A DNA stretch of 64,000 nt from JAXGMV01 sp040768445 (lineage in GTDB: Bacteria; Chloroflexota; Anaerolineae; Anaerolineales; Anaerolineaceae): the NCBI GenBank assembly GCA_040768445.1, contig JAXGMV010000001.1, positions 2,480,001 through 2,544,000 of the forward strand. The letters are read 5' to 3'. Position 1 is the first letter of the stretch; the number at the start of each line of letters is the position of its first letter. Both the position numbers and the translations under genes were made by a program. Of the stretch, positions 42,634 through 51,442 are shown piece by piece. The notes below the pieces were generated by a model. That model worked only from the letters and a program-made list of their open reading frames with translations, ran no database searches and had not been told where the DNA came from.

Positions 42634-44876
42634 TGAGTAAACCTGCACAGGAGATAAGAATGAATTCGATTGGTCAATCTATTAATAGAATAGACGCTGT
42701 TGGAAAAGTTCTGGGAAAATCAAAATTTCCTGCTGATTATAATTATCCTGATCAATTGTACTTGAAGATTAAGTTTTCAGATAAACCCCATGCAATAATC
42801 ATATCGGTTGATATTACGAAGGCAGAAAAAGTCGATGGTGTCATTGCTGTGCTGACAGCAAAAGACGTTCCGAATAATGAATACGGCTTAATCAAAAACG
42901 ATCAGCCTGTTCTCTGTGGTCCTGGTTCTTCGAAACTCTATGCAGATCGTGTCAGGTTTATCGGTGACCAGATTGCAGTCGTAATTGCAGAAACAGAACA
43001 GCAGGCAGAAGAAGCGGTTAAACAAATAATTGTTGAGTATGAAGAGCTGCCAGTAATTACGGATCCTGAAGAAGCACTAAAAGACTCTGCTTTTTTGCTT
43101 CACCCAGATCATGGCTCAAATATTTACATCAAATACCGAATTATCAAAGGTGACACTGAGAAAGCTTTTTCTGATTCTGATGTGATCATTGAAAGCGATT
43201 ACTATACTCCTGCTCAAGAACACGCATATCTTCAACCTGAGGCGGGCGTAGCTTACCTGGATGAAGAGAGCAGGATAACAATCGTCTGTTCAGGCCAATG
43301 GACGCACGGCGATCAGAAACAGATTGCTCATGCACTAAATCTCGAACATGATCGAGTGAGAATCATTTACCCTGCCATTGGAGGCGCTTTTGGTGGCCGC
43401 GAAGACCTGACAATACAACTTGTGCTTGGACTTGCTGTCAAACGATTGAACGAAAAGGGCATCAACAGACCTGTCAAAATCATATGGAGTCGAGAAGAGT
43501 CCATCATTGGTCATCATAAACGACACCCCTATATATTGCGAATGAAATGGGGGGCCAAAAATGATGGTACCTTGCTTGCTGCTGAGGTTAATGTCATAGC
43601 TGATGCTGGAGCCTATGCGTATACCTCGTCAAAAGTTCTCGGAAATGCAACGCTTCTTTCTACAGGACCCTACAAGATTCCAAATGTGAAGGTCAATACC
43701 TGTGCTGTTTACACTAACAACCTTCCAAATGGTGCATTTAGAGGTTTTGGTGGGCCACAAGCCGCTTTTGCTGCAGAGATGCAGATAAACAAAATTGCAG
43801 AAGCGCTTGATATTGACCCCGTTCAAATACGTATGCTCAACCTGTTAGATGAAGGCGACCCGACATCGGTAGGTTCACCTTTGCCAGAGGGAGTCAGCCT
43901 GAAAAAGGTTGTAAAAGATTGTGCGCTTGCATCTGGCTGGGTTAACAAATCTGGTGAATGGGTAAGGGAAACAGATAAAACCGATAAATCTGCTGATCCT
44001 CACATTTTATATGGCATAGGTATCGCTTGTGGGTTAAAAAATGTCGGTTTTTCTTTTGGTTTTCAAGACCACTGCCAGGCAAAAATTGAGCTACACGGCC
44101 ATGATTCAATCGAAGAAGCGATTCTTTATCACTCCGGTGCTGAAGTTGGCCAGGGTGCTCACACGGTTTTTACTCAGATGGCAGCCGATGCTTTAAATAT
44201 TAGTGCAGACCGAGTTAAATTAGTTCTTTCTGATACTGGGTTCACGGATGATGCAGGAAGTGCATCTGCCTCGCGTATGACATTTATGGCAGGTAACTCC
44301 ATAAAAGGCGCTGCGGAATTAGCGATACAAAATTGGGAAAAAGAAGAAAGGCCGGCAATAGGTTATTACGATTATCTTTCGCCAAAAACAACACCATATC
44401 ATCCTGAAACGGGCGAATGCAATCCGAATTTCTCTTACGGATATGTTGCAGAAGCAGTAGTGATCAAACTTGACATTCAAACAGGACAACTTGAGGTTCA
44501 AAATATCACATGTTCTGATGATGTTGGAAAGGCTATTAACCCCATTCAGGTTGAAGGGCAGATTGAGGGCGCCCTGATACAGGCCCTGGGATACGGATTG
44601 ATGGAGAACTTCATACAGAAAGATGGGAAGGTATTAACTAAAAAATTATCAACTTACCTAATACCCACTGCATTGGATATCCCTGACCGTATTGATACCA
44701 GAATATTGGAAATACCTGATCCAGTTGGTCCATGGGGCGCCAGGGGAGTTGGTGAGATGCCATTTATACCGTTAGCACCTGCGCTTAACTCAGCAGTTCA
44801 CAACGCTACCGGCGTCTGGATCAATCATTTTCCGTTGACAGCAGAAGTTGTATTTTCTGCACTGAACAGGGATTAG
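42633..44876 (+). CDS. xdhA: xanthine-dehydrogenase-type molybdopterin subunit
   Basis: This is the catalytic subunit of a molybdenum hydroxylase, 747 residues, the normal length for a stand-alone Mo subunit. It has Ala-Gly-Val-Ala early, Gly-Gly-Ala-Phe-Gly-Gly-Arg-Glu-Asp, Gly-Ala-Phe-Arg-Gly-Phe-Gly-Gly-Pro-Gln, and near the end Gly-Ala-Arg-Gly-Val-Gly-Glu with the catalytic Glu. This resembles XdhA of the YqeB/SsnA-linked group, but hydroxylation of xanthine itself is inferred and other purines or N-heterocycles are possible. The ATG overlaps the preceding stop (TAATG), so translation is coupled. Confidence 0.88.
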   Translation: MSKPAQEIRMNSIGQSINRIDAVGKVLGKSKFPADYNYPDQLYLKIKFSDKPHAIIISVDITKAEKVDGVIAVLTAKDVPNNEYGLIKNDQPVLCGPGSSKLYADRVRFIGDQIAVVIAETEQQAEEAVKQIIVEYEELPVITDPEEALKDSAFLLHPDHGSNIYIKYRIIKGDTEKAFSDSDVIIESDYYTPAQEHAYLQPEAGVAYLDEESRITIVCSGQWTHGDQKQIAHALNLEHDRVRIIYPAIGGAFGGREDLTIQLVLGLAVKRLNEKGINRPVKIIWSREESIIGHHKRHPYILRMKWGAKNDGTLLAAEVNVIADAGAYAYTSSKVLGNATLLSTGPYKIPNVKVNTCAVYTNNLPNGAFRGFGGPQAAFAAEMQINKIAEALDIDPVQIRMLNLLDEGDPTSVGSPLPEGVSLKKVVKDCALASGWVNKSGEWVRETDKTDKSADPHILYGIGIACGLKNVGFSFGFQDHCQAKIELHGHDSIEEAILYHSGAEVGQGAHTVFTQMAADALNISADRVKLVLSDTGFTDDAGSASASRMTFMAGNSIKGAAELAIQNWEKEERPAIGYYDYLSPKTTPYHPETGECNPNFSYGYVAEAVVIKLDIQTGQLEVQNITCSDDVGKAINPIQVEGQIEGALIQALGYGLMENFIQKDGKVLTKKLSTYLIPTALDIPDRIDTRILEIPDPVGPWGARGVGEMPFIPLAPALNSAVHNATGVWINHFPLTAEVVFSALNRD

Positions 44877-44877
44877 A

Positions 44878-45666
44878 ATGCTGTTATACATTCGTGGAGG
44901 CGGTGACTTATCAAGCGGTGTAGCTTGCCGCCTTCACAAGTGTGGTTACGACGTTATTATCAGCGAGTTACCCCAACCAGTACCTGTGCGTCGAACGGTT
45001 TCATTTGCATCAGCAATTTATCAAAACGATATAACCATCGAAGGCATTACTGGAAAACTTACAAGAGACCTGAACCAGATTTCAAAACTTTTGCTCGAAA
45101 AAATAATCCCGGTAATCATTGACCCTGAGGGAGCGGCTTTACCAATTGTAAAACCAGATGTAATTATTGATGGAAGAATGTTGAAACAAGCAGTTGAAAA
45201 ACCGATATTCCAACCAGCATTACTGATTGGCCTCGGTCCAGGTTTCACAGCTGGAATGAATTGTGATGCGGTGGTTGAAACGAAAAGGGGTCCATTTTTA
45301 GGCCGTGTATATTGGGACGGTCAGGCTGAAGCTGATACAGGTATACCAGAACCCGTCAACAATTTTGCATCTGAGAGGGTGATTCGGTCGCCAGGTGATG
45401 GTATATTTTCTGCGGCAAAATCAATTGGTGACCAGGTCCATAAACAAGAAGTAGTTGGTTATGTTAACCAACAACCGGTAATTACTCCAATCGAAGGGAT
45501 GGTGAGGGGTCTGATCATGGGTGGATTACAGGTATTCGAAAACATGAAGATCGGAGACATTGATCCTCGAACAGACATTCGTCTAATTCATCATGTATCA
45601 GACAAGTCTCTTGCAATTGGCGGTGGTGTTCTTGAAGCTATAATATCCAGATTTCATAATAGTTGA
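44878..45666 (+). CDS. yqeB: selenium-dependent molybdenum hydroxylase system protein (YqeB/EF2563 family)
   Basis: This is an accessory protein of 262 residues. The family occurs with selenium-dependent molybdenum hydroxylases and is thought to help mature a labile selenium ligand, though its reaction is not established. Motifs include Ile-Arg-Gly-Gly-Gly-Asp-Leu-Ser-Ser-Gly-Val-Ala near residue 5, Pro-Val-Arg-Arg-Thr-Val-Ser-Phe, Leu-Gly-Pro-Gly-Phe-Thr-Ala-Gly and Glu-Thr-Lys-Arg-Gly. It begins one base after the xdhA stop and ends immediately against the oppF stop on the other strand. Its presence is the main hint that the Mo enzymes here may use selenium. Confidence 0.85.
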   Translation: MLLYIRGGGDLSSGVACRLHKCGYDVIISELPQPVPVRRTVSFASAIYQNDITIEGITGKLTRDLNQISKLLLEKIIPVIIDPEGAALPIVKPDVIIDGRMLKQAVEKPIFQPALLIGLGPGFTAGMNCDAVVETKRGPFLGRVYWDGQAEADTGIPEPVNNFASERVIRSPGDGIFSAAKSIGDQVHKQEVVGYVNQQPVITPIEGMVRGLIMGGLQVFENMKIGDIDPRTDIRLIHHVSDKSLAIGGGVLEAIISRFHNS

Positions 45667-46647
45667 TTAGTTATTTACAAGATGACAGGCTACTTTGTGC
45701 ATGGAATTGATCTCTTTCATCTCAGGGCAGACATTTTTACACAAATCAACAGCAATCGGACAGCGTGTGTGAAACACACAACCCGGTGGTGGGTTTATTG
45801 GTGAAGGTAAATCACCTTGTAACACTATCCGTTTCTTCTTGGTGTGGGGGTTAGGTGACGGAACTGCTGATAATAGAACTTGCGTGTAGGGGTGTTTTGG
45901 GTTATTGAATAACTCATCAGTTATCGCTTCCTCAACAAGGTGACCCAAGTACATCACACCTGTTCTTCTGGAAGTATATCGAATAACACTCATATCATGA
46001 GATATAAACATGTACGTAAGGTCAAGCGCTTGTTGTAAGTCTAATAATAGATTAATTATTTGCGATCGCACTGACACATCCAGCGCAGACACCGGTTCAT
46101 CGCAAACAATAAGATCAGGGTTTAGAATAATGGACCTTGCAACGCCTACTCTTTGTCTTTGACCACCTGATAGTTCATGTGGAAAACGGTAATAGTGTTC
46201 TATACGCAAACCCACTTTTCTCAACATCTCGATGACTATATCCATGCGTTCAGACCGTTTTCCAATTTTTTCGATGATTAAAATTTCATTCAAGATATCA
46301 CCAATCCGCATTCTGGGATTCAATGAAGTATACGGATCTTGAAAAATCATTTGTACTTTCTGCCGCATTTTCCGCATTTCACCAGTGGTAATTTTGCTGA
46401 TATCTTGACCTTCGATATTGATAGTGCCTTCAGTTGCATCCAACAGCCTGATTAAAGTTCTGCCTAGGGTCGATTTACCACATCCTGTTTCGCCTACTAA
46501 ACCATATGTTTCACCCCTATAAAGGTCTAATGACACATCATCAACTGCTTTTACATTACCAACAATTTTTCCAAAAAAACCTTTAATTGGAAAATACTTC
46601 TTAACATGTTTAGCTGATAAAATAATATCTTTATTCTTTTCAATCAT
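45667..46647 (-). CDS. oppF: oligopeptide/nickel-type ABC transporter ATP-binding protein
   Basis: This is an ATPase of an Opp/Dpp-type importer, 326 residues. Walker A is Gly-Glu-Thr-Gly-Cys-Gly-Lys-Ser, the signature is Leu-Ser-Gly-Gly-Gln-Arg-Gln-Arg-Val, and Walker B is Leu-Ile-Val-Cys-Asp-Glu-Pro-Val. The C-terminal oligopeptide extension has Cys-Val-Phe-His-Thr-Arg-Cys-Pro, and the cysteines could carry a cluster as in related OppD/F proteins. It overlaps oppD by 4 bases and is the last gene of the operon. No terminator separates it from the converging yqeB. Confidence 0.9.
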   Translation of the reverse strand: MIEKNKDIILSAKHVKKYFPIKGFFGKIVGNVKAVDDVSLDLYRGETYGLVGETGCGKSTLGRTLIRLLDATEGTINIEGQDISKITTGEMRKMRQKVQMIFQDPYTSLNPRMRIGDILNEILIIEKIGKRSERMDIVIEMLRKVGLRIEHYYRFPHELSGGQRQRVGVARSIILNPDLIVCDEPVSALDVSVRSQIINLLLDLQQALDLTYMFISHDMSVIRYTSRRTGVMYLGHLVEEAITDELFNNPKHPYTQVLLSAVPSPNPHTKKKRIVLQGDLPSPINPPPGCVFHTRCPIAVDLCKNVCPEMKEINSMHKVACHLVNN

Positions 46648-47642
46648 CTTTCCAGCCTTCTATCAATCTTGTCAAAATTCCAACACCGAACAAATTGAGA
46701 GGCGCTGATCTGATTTAGATTTGGCATCTCTTTTTCGCATATTTCAGTTGCGTAACTACAACGAGGTCTGAAACGACAACCTGTGGGAATTTGATTAAGC
46801 ATTGGTACCATTCCTTCAATTACATACAGCCTTTCTGACCGTTCACCTTCCATTTTTGGTATGGAATTCAAAAGCCCAATTGTGTAGGGATGAAGCGGAT
46901 TGTCAAACAATGAACCAACCTCGCCTTCTTCGACAATTTGACCTAGATACATTACTGCAACCCGTTGGCATGTTTCAGCAACTACTGACAAGTCGTGGGT
47001 AATCAAAATTACTCCCATGTTGAGTTTTTCATTTAATTCAACAATCAAGTCAATAATTTGAGCCTGGATCGTAACATCCAATGCAGTTGTCGGTTCATCA
47101 GCAATTAATAACTTTGGATGACAACTTAGTGCACATGCAATCATCACACGTTGGCGCATACCTCCTGACATCTCGTGTGGATATTGGTCTACACGTTTTC
47201 CAGGTGATGGAATGCCTACCAATTGAAGCATTTCAATAGCACGACTGCGAGCAGCCGTATTATCCATTCCCTGATGAATATGCAGAGATTCCATAATTTG
47301 ATTACCGACTGTAAATACAGGATTTAAAGAACTTAAAGAATCCTGAAACACCATGGCTATCTCTTTTCCACGAATGGTTTGCATTCGTGATTCTGGCAAC
47401 TTTAATAAGTCAGTTCCTTCAAATAAGATTTCGCCTTGATAACTTGCCAGGTACTTTTCGTCATACAATCGCATAATCGACTGAGATGTCACACTTTTTC
47501 CACATCCAGACTCGCCAACAAGACCAAGAATTTCTCCTTTATCAACGTGAAGTGAAACGCCGTCAACGGCTTTCATTATGCCTCTATCTGTTATAAAGGA
47601 TGTGGTTAAATTTCTTACTTCTAATAACCGATCTGTCATCAT
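46644..47642 (-). CDS. oppD: oligopeptide/nickel-type ABC transporter ATP-binding protein
   Basis: This is the second ATPase, 332 residues. Walker A is Gly-Glu-Ser-Gly-Cys-Gly-Lys-Ser, the signature is Met-Ser-Gly-Gly-Met-Arg-Gln-Arg-Val, and Walker B is Leu-Leu-Ile-Ala-Asp-Glu-Pro-Thr. The C-terminal segment has Cys-Arg-Phe-Arg-Pro-Arg-Cys-Ser-Tyr, the usual OppD tail with a cysteine cluster. It overlaps oppF by 4 bases and follows oppC by 9, in the usual A-B-C-D-F order. Confidence 0.9.
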   Translation of the reverse strand: MMTDRLLEVRNLTTSFITDRGIMKAVDGVSLHVDKGEILGLVGESGCGKSVTSQSIMRLYDEKYLASYQGEILFEGTDLLKLPESRMQTIRGKEIAMVFQDSLSSLNPVFTVGNQIMESLHIHQGMDNTAARSRAIEMLQLVGIPSPGKRVDQYPHEMSGGMRQRVMIACALSCHPKLLIADEPTTALDVTIQAQIIDLIVELNEKLNMGVILITHDLSVVAETCQRVAVMYLGQIVEEGEVGSLFDNPLHPYTIGLLNSIPKMEGERSERLYVIEGMVPMLNQIPTGCRFRPRCSYATEICEKEMPNLNQISASQFVRCWNFDKIDRRLER

Positions 47643-47651
47643 TCAGGCTCC

Positions 47652-48533
47652 TTATTTTGTATAAGGGTCTAGTATGTCCCTTAAGCCATCACCGAAGATG
47701 TTCATCCCTAAAACTGCCAGAGCAGTGAACATACCGGGGTAGACAATCATCCACCATGCTTTATAAATCACAGTTTTTCCTTCATAGAGGATGTTGCCCC
47801 AGCTGGGATCTGGTAAAGGAACACCCACACCAAGAAAACTCAAAGCAGCCTCAGTGATTATGGCATTTGCAAACGTATATGTTGTCTGAACAACAACGGG
47901 AGATAGAACGTTCGGCGCAATATGACCCCAAATAATTCGGAAACTCGAGGCACTGGTTGCATGCATGGCCTCAATGTATGTTTGTTCCTTAACGACAACG
48001 GCAGCACCACGGGTTATGCGTGCCAAACGTGGTATGTTGACAATACTCATGGCAATAATTACATTAACAATCGTTGGACCTAACATAGCCATTAAAGCAA
48101 TAGCCAGTAGTGTAGAGGGCATTGCACTCAAGCCATCACAAATGCGCATTAATATCCCATCAAAAGATTTATAGTAGGCAGCGTATAAACCCAATATCAT
48201 TCCTATAATCATCGAGCTAATACCTACTGATGCACCAATTAACATGGAAACACGCGCACCATAAATCGTTCTTGAAAGTACGTCTCGCCCAAAAGTATCT
48301 GTACCAAAGAGATATTTTGCACTTGGCGGCGACAGCCGATCTTTTACAATCATATCCAGTGGTCCTTGCGGAGAAATCACGTCCGCAAATATTGCCAGGA
48401 AAATCATAAATAAAACAATAATTGACCCTATTACTGCTAACCTGTTTCTCAGAAACTTGTTAATTAGAAGATCACGTTGTTCTTTCTGTAAGGTCTTCTT
48501 AATCGTCAGGAGTTCGCTTATTTGTTTTTCCAT
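47652..48533 (-). CDS. oppC: oligopeptide-type ABC transporter permease
   Basis: This permease is 293 residues with the OppC pattern: an N-terminal helix, the Leu-Phe-Gly-Thr-Asp-Thr-Phe-Gly-Arg-Asp motif, and six membrane segments. The coupling (EAA) loop is Glu-Ala-Met-His-Ala-Thr-Ser-Ala-Ser. The C-terminal Gly-Val-Gly-Val-Pro-Leu-Pro-Asp-Pro-Ser-Trp-Gly is typical. It lies 8 bases after oppB. Confidence 0.9.
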   Translation of the reverse strand: MEKQISELLTIKKTLQKEQRDLLINKFLRNRLAVIGSIIVLFMIFLAIFADVISPQGPLDMIVKDRLSPPSAKYLFGTDTFGRDVLSRTIYGARVSMLIGASVGISSMIIGMILGLYAAYYKSFDGILMRICDGLSAMPSTLLAIALMAMLGPTIVNVIIAMSIVNIPRLARITRGAAVVVKEQTYIEAMHATSASSFRIIWGHIAPNVLSPVVVQTTYTFANAIITEAALSFLGVGVPLPDPSWGNILYEGKTVIYKAWWMIVYPGMFTALAVLGMNIFGDGLRDILDPYTK

Positions 48534-48541
48534 TATTACAC

Positions 48542-49492
48542 CTATTCTGTTATCCTGACTCGTGGATCAATAAAGCCATACAACAAGTCAATCAGTAGGG
48601 TTACCAGTACATTTGTAAGGGAAACAAGAAGGACAACTGCCTGAATTACTTCATAATCTCTCCTCATAACCGAATTGATTGTGAGTTTTCCGATGCCGGG
48701 AATGTTAAATATTGATTCTGTAACAACAGCACCACCCAGCAATACCATAAATGCTTGACCAATGACAGTAACGATGGTGATCAGCGCATTTCTAAGAGCA
48801 TGTTTTGTGAAGATCACAAAACTTGATACTCCTTTTGATTTTGCCATACGAATGTAGTCGCTGTTGAGAATTTCCAACATAGAAGAGCGAGTCATTCTTA
48901 TCATCAAGGCTGCCTCAATAAAACCAAGGGCAACAGCCGGCAGAACCATATAACGTAAATGTTCTGCAATACCATTTTCGGAGATCGGTTTGTACCCAGC
49001 AACTGGAAGAATACCTAAAAATACTGCGAAGATGAGGATTAAGATCAAACCGAGAAGAAAACTTGGCATTGAAATACCAAAAATTGACACCATTGAGATG
49101 ATGTTATCCGGTATCAATCCACGATATTTCGCAGCAAAAATACCAAGTGGGATTGCAAATAGTACTGCCAGAACTAGAGAAAAAGTAGTTAATTGAAGAG
49201 TTGGTATTAGATGAGTCGATAATATATCGATCATCGAGCCTTTCATAAATAATGATTTACCAAGATCACCCCTGAAAATATCCCCAATCCACCGTAGATA
49301 TTGAATCGGTAAGGGGTCATTCAGTCCAAGCGATTCTCTTAACTCTGCGATTGACTCATTAGTTGCCTGATCACCGAGCATCATTGCAGCTGGGTCACCA
49401 GGGGTAAGGTGAATTAAAAGAAAAATTGCTATTGAAACAACAAATAATACCGGAATGAGAGAAAGTAGTCTCTTGAGGACATACTTCTGCAT
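48542..49492 (-). CDS. oppB: oligopeptide-type ABC transporter permease
   Basis: This permease is 316 residues, OppB type. The N-terminus has Leu-Leu-Ile-His-Leu-Thr-Pro-Gly-Asp-Pro-Ala, which is the family's signature. The coupling loop is Met-Ala-Lys-Ser-Lys-Gly-Val, and Phe-Asn-Ile-Pro-Gly-Ile-Gly-Lys-Leu follows. About six membrane helices are visible. A 113-base gap with a large hairpin separates it from oppA, so translation of the binding protein and the permeases can differ. Confidence 0.9.
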   Translation of the reverse strand: MQKYVLKRLLSLIPVLFVVSIAIFLLIHLTPGDPAAMMLGDQATNESIAELRESLGLNDPLPIQYLRWIGDIFRGDLGKSLFMKGSMIDILSTHLIPTLQLTTFSLVLAVLFAIPLGIFAAKYRGLIPDNIISMVSIFGISMPSFLLGLILILIFAVFLGILPVAGYKPISENGIAEHLRYMVLPAVALGFIEAALMIRMTRSSMLEILNSDYIRMAKSKGVSSFVIFTKHALRNALITIVTVIGQAFMVLLGGAVVTESIFNIPGIGKLTINSVMRRDYEVIQAVVLLVSLTNVLVTLLIDLLYGFIDPRVRITE

Positions 49493-49537
49493 AGGCTATT
49501 CCTCCATGGCAGAACAGGAAAGGATAACGTTTTTATT

Positions 49538-49574
49538 TAGCTCGTGTCGGTGGAAATGAAACCGACACGAGCTA
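49538..49574 (-). terminator. intercistronic stem-loop between oppA and oppB
   Basis: TAGCTCGTGTCGGT (49538-49551) and its exact complement (49561-49574) enclose a 9-base loop, a 14-base perfect stem. On the minus strand it is followed by AAATAAAAACG rather than a T-run, so it is more likely an RNA processing or 3'-end stabilising element than a strict terminator. It parallels the hairpin after phnD. Confidence 0.55.
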
Positions 49575-49605
49575 ATTATTACATACTAAATTCAAATCTG
49601 GGTGA

Positions 49606-51306
49606 TTATTCTACTATCTCTGCATCAACAAAGGTCATCCAGTTAAAGTACTCCATACCCTGGACTTTCTTACTAACGACGCCCCAAGCTACTGTATTCC
49701 CAAACTTGACAACTGGTACGCTTTCCACAAGCATGTACTCCTGTAAGTCAAACCAGGTTTGTTGACCAGTTGCAAAATCAACACTTGTTCCAATTTTCGC
49801 AAGGTCTGCGACGATTCTTTCATCAGTGCACCATCCTGCCCATGATGGACTCAAGAACAAGTTCATATTTGGCAGTACTTTTTCTGAGAAAGAGGTAATG
49901 AATGCATTGTATTTATCTGGTTCATTATTTCGAACGGTTACGAAAGTAGACCAGTCATATACAAGCAAATCACACTTATATCCTGCAGCTTCCATTTGAC
50001 TCTTAATAACAACCGCCATTGAGTAGAAGTCCTCTGCATCACTGGCGACAAGAATTATGAATGTGTCGTTGGGTGTAAAACCAGCTTCATCAAAGAGCTG
50101 TTTTGCCTTTTCAGTATCCTGTACGTTGTAAAATTCTGAACCACGATCTGTGTACCAATCAGCCTGGCTCTTAAACATATAGGATGCATAGAGGTTAAAA
50201 AATTCCGGTTGACCATAAGCAGCCAGCATAATATCATCAATATTCAACAACGTTGCTACTGCCTGACGGAATTTTGCATTCGCTCCCCAACCTTCCTTTT
50301 TGTTAAAAATCATGGCAGGTTGTTCAGATTCAGCTGAAATGATATAGAAATTATCATCGTTGGCAAACATATCATAATTATCATAAGTGATACCGTCGGT
50401 GGCATCATATTCACCAGTTTGCATACCAGCTAAAACCGTATTAGGATCTGAAACAAAATGGAAGTATATAGTGTCGATCTCTGCACGTTTATATCCTGCC
50501 CAACCCGAATAATCACCTTCGGTTCCATAGGGTTGGTAATCTCCATAGGTAACAAGTTTAATGTACTGGTCTTCAACCCAACTCTCAAGTACGTAAGGAC
50601 CAGTTCCGATGTACTCTTTGACTAACTTGCTTTCCGGATCGACATCATCAATCACAGATTTTGGCATGATCCCCGCATGTTGACCAAGACCGCCAATCAT
50701 TAAGTTCAGATACGGTGATCCAACAGCCATCTTAATCTCAACAGTGTACTCGTCAACTTCATAGAAACGGGCATCGCCGACAAGGCTTTTTGCATTATCC
50801 GCTCCTTCAATCCAGCGATTCATTGAAGCAACGACATCTACTGCTTTCATTTCTTCGCCATTATGGAATTTGACACCTTCTCGAAGGTAATAAGTGTATG
50901 TAGTTGCATCTTCAGACATATCCCATTTTGTACACAATTCAGGTACGGGTTTATAGGTGTTGTCCATTGCAACCAGTTGTTCGAAAATGGGGCCACTGGC
51001 AATCTGTGCTGCATCATCTGCTGTATTCATAACCACATCAAGGTTTGTTGGTACTACCGACATGGCGATGTGAAGTTCAGTTGGTTCTTCAACTGGGGCT
51101 TCAGTTACTACCTCGGTCGCCACTGCCTCGGTAGCTGCTACCTCAGTGGCAGCAGGTTGAGCAGGTGCTTCAGTAGCCACAGGAGCAGCAGCCTCTGTGC
51201 TGCTTTCTGTCGTGGTCGGTGCAGTTCCAGTTGTACAACCTGAGAACATTGACAAAATTAATATGACACTTAAAAGAATTAAAACACGCTTTTTCATAGT
51301 TGCCAT
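49606..51306 (-). CDS. oppA: oligopeptide-type ABC transporter substrate-binding lipoprotein
   Basis: This is an extracytoplasmic binding protein of about 566 residues. The signal sequence has Lys-Lys-Arg, a hydrophobic core and the lipobox Phe-Ser-Gly-Cys. A Thr/Ala/Glu-rich linker of about 60 residues (repeated Ala-Thr-Glu-Ala and Val-Ala-Thr-Glu units) then tethers the SBP_bac_5 domain, which has Tyr-Thr-Tyr-Tyr-Leu-Arg-Glu-Gly-Val-Lys-Phe-His. The start at 51306 is chosen for the AAGGAG just upstream. The ligand might be peptides, or, by position next to the heterocycle operon, another organic nitrogen compound. Confidence 0.88.
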   Translation of the reverse strand: MATMKKRVLILLSVILILSMFSGCTTGTAPTTTESSTEAAAPVATEAPAQPAATEVAATEAVATEVVTEAPVEEPTELHIAMSVVPTNLDVVMNTADDAAQIASGPIFEQLVAMDNTYKPVPELCTKWDMSEDATTYTYYLREGVKFHNGEEMKAVDVVASMNRWIEGADNAKSLVGDARFYEVDEYTVEIKMAVGSPYLNLMIGGLGQHAGIMPKSVIDDVDPESKLVKEYIGTGPYVLESWVEDQYIKLVTYGDYQPYGTEGDYSGWAGYKRAEIDTIYFHFVSDPNTVLAGMQTGEYDATDGITYDNYDMFANDDNFYIISAESEQPAMIFNKKEGWGANAKFRQAVATLLNIDDIMLAAYGQPEFFNLYASYMFKSQADWYTDRGSEFYNVQDTEKAKQLFDEAGFTPNDTFIILVASDAEDFYSMAVVIKSQMEAAGYKCDLLVYDWSTFVTVRNNEPDKYNAFITSFSEKVLPNMNLFLSPSWAGWCTDERIVADLAKIGTSVDFATGQQTWFDLQEYMLVESVPVVKFGNTVAWGVVSKKVQGMEYFNWMTFVDAEIVE

Positions 51307-51343
51307 CCTTTCTCTCCTTAATATTATATTTTTTGTGGGACTG

Positions 51344-51371
51344 TATATAATATATATCATATATTTGTCAA
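51344..51371 (-). promoter_or_regulatory. promoter of the opp operon
   Basis: On the minus strand TTGACA (complement of 51366-51371), a perfect -35, is 16 bases from TATATA (complement of 51344-51349). The region around the -10 is an alternating T-A tract. The IS256 element starts 28 bases upstream of the -35, so the core promoter survives but any upstream regulator site would have been moved. Confidence 0.65.
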
Positions 51372-51442
51372 TTACAAGTAGTTTTTACCGTCATTGTGGT
51401 TGGTGTAACATTCTTTCTGTAAATTGCAGAACCTTAACAAAA

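Noticed and set aside
49538..49574. Hairpin after oppA as a complete rho-independent terminator
   Set aside because: No T-run follows in the transcribed direction and oppBCDF needs the same transcript, so it is listed only as an intercistronic stem-loop.
51399..51425. IS ends set at the TTTCTGTAAATT core
   Set aside because: The flanks would then share no target duplication; extending both ends to 27 bases gives a perfect 8-base repeat.
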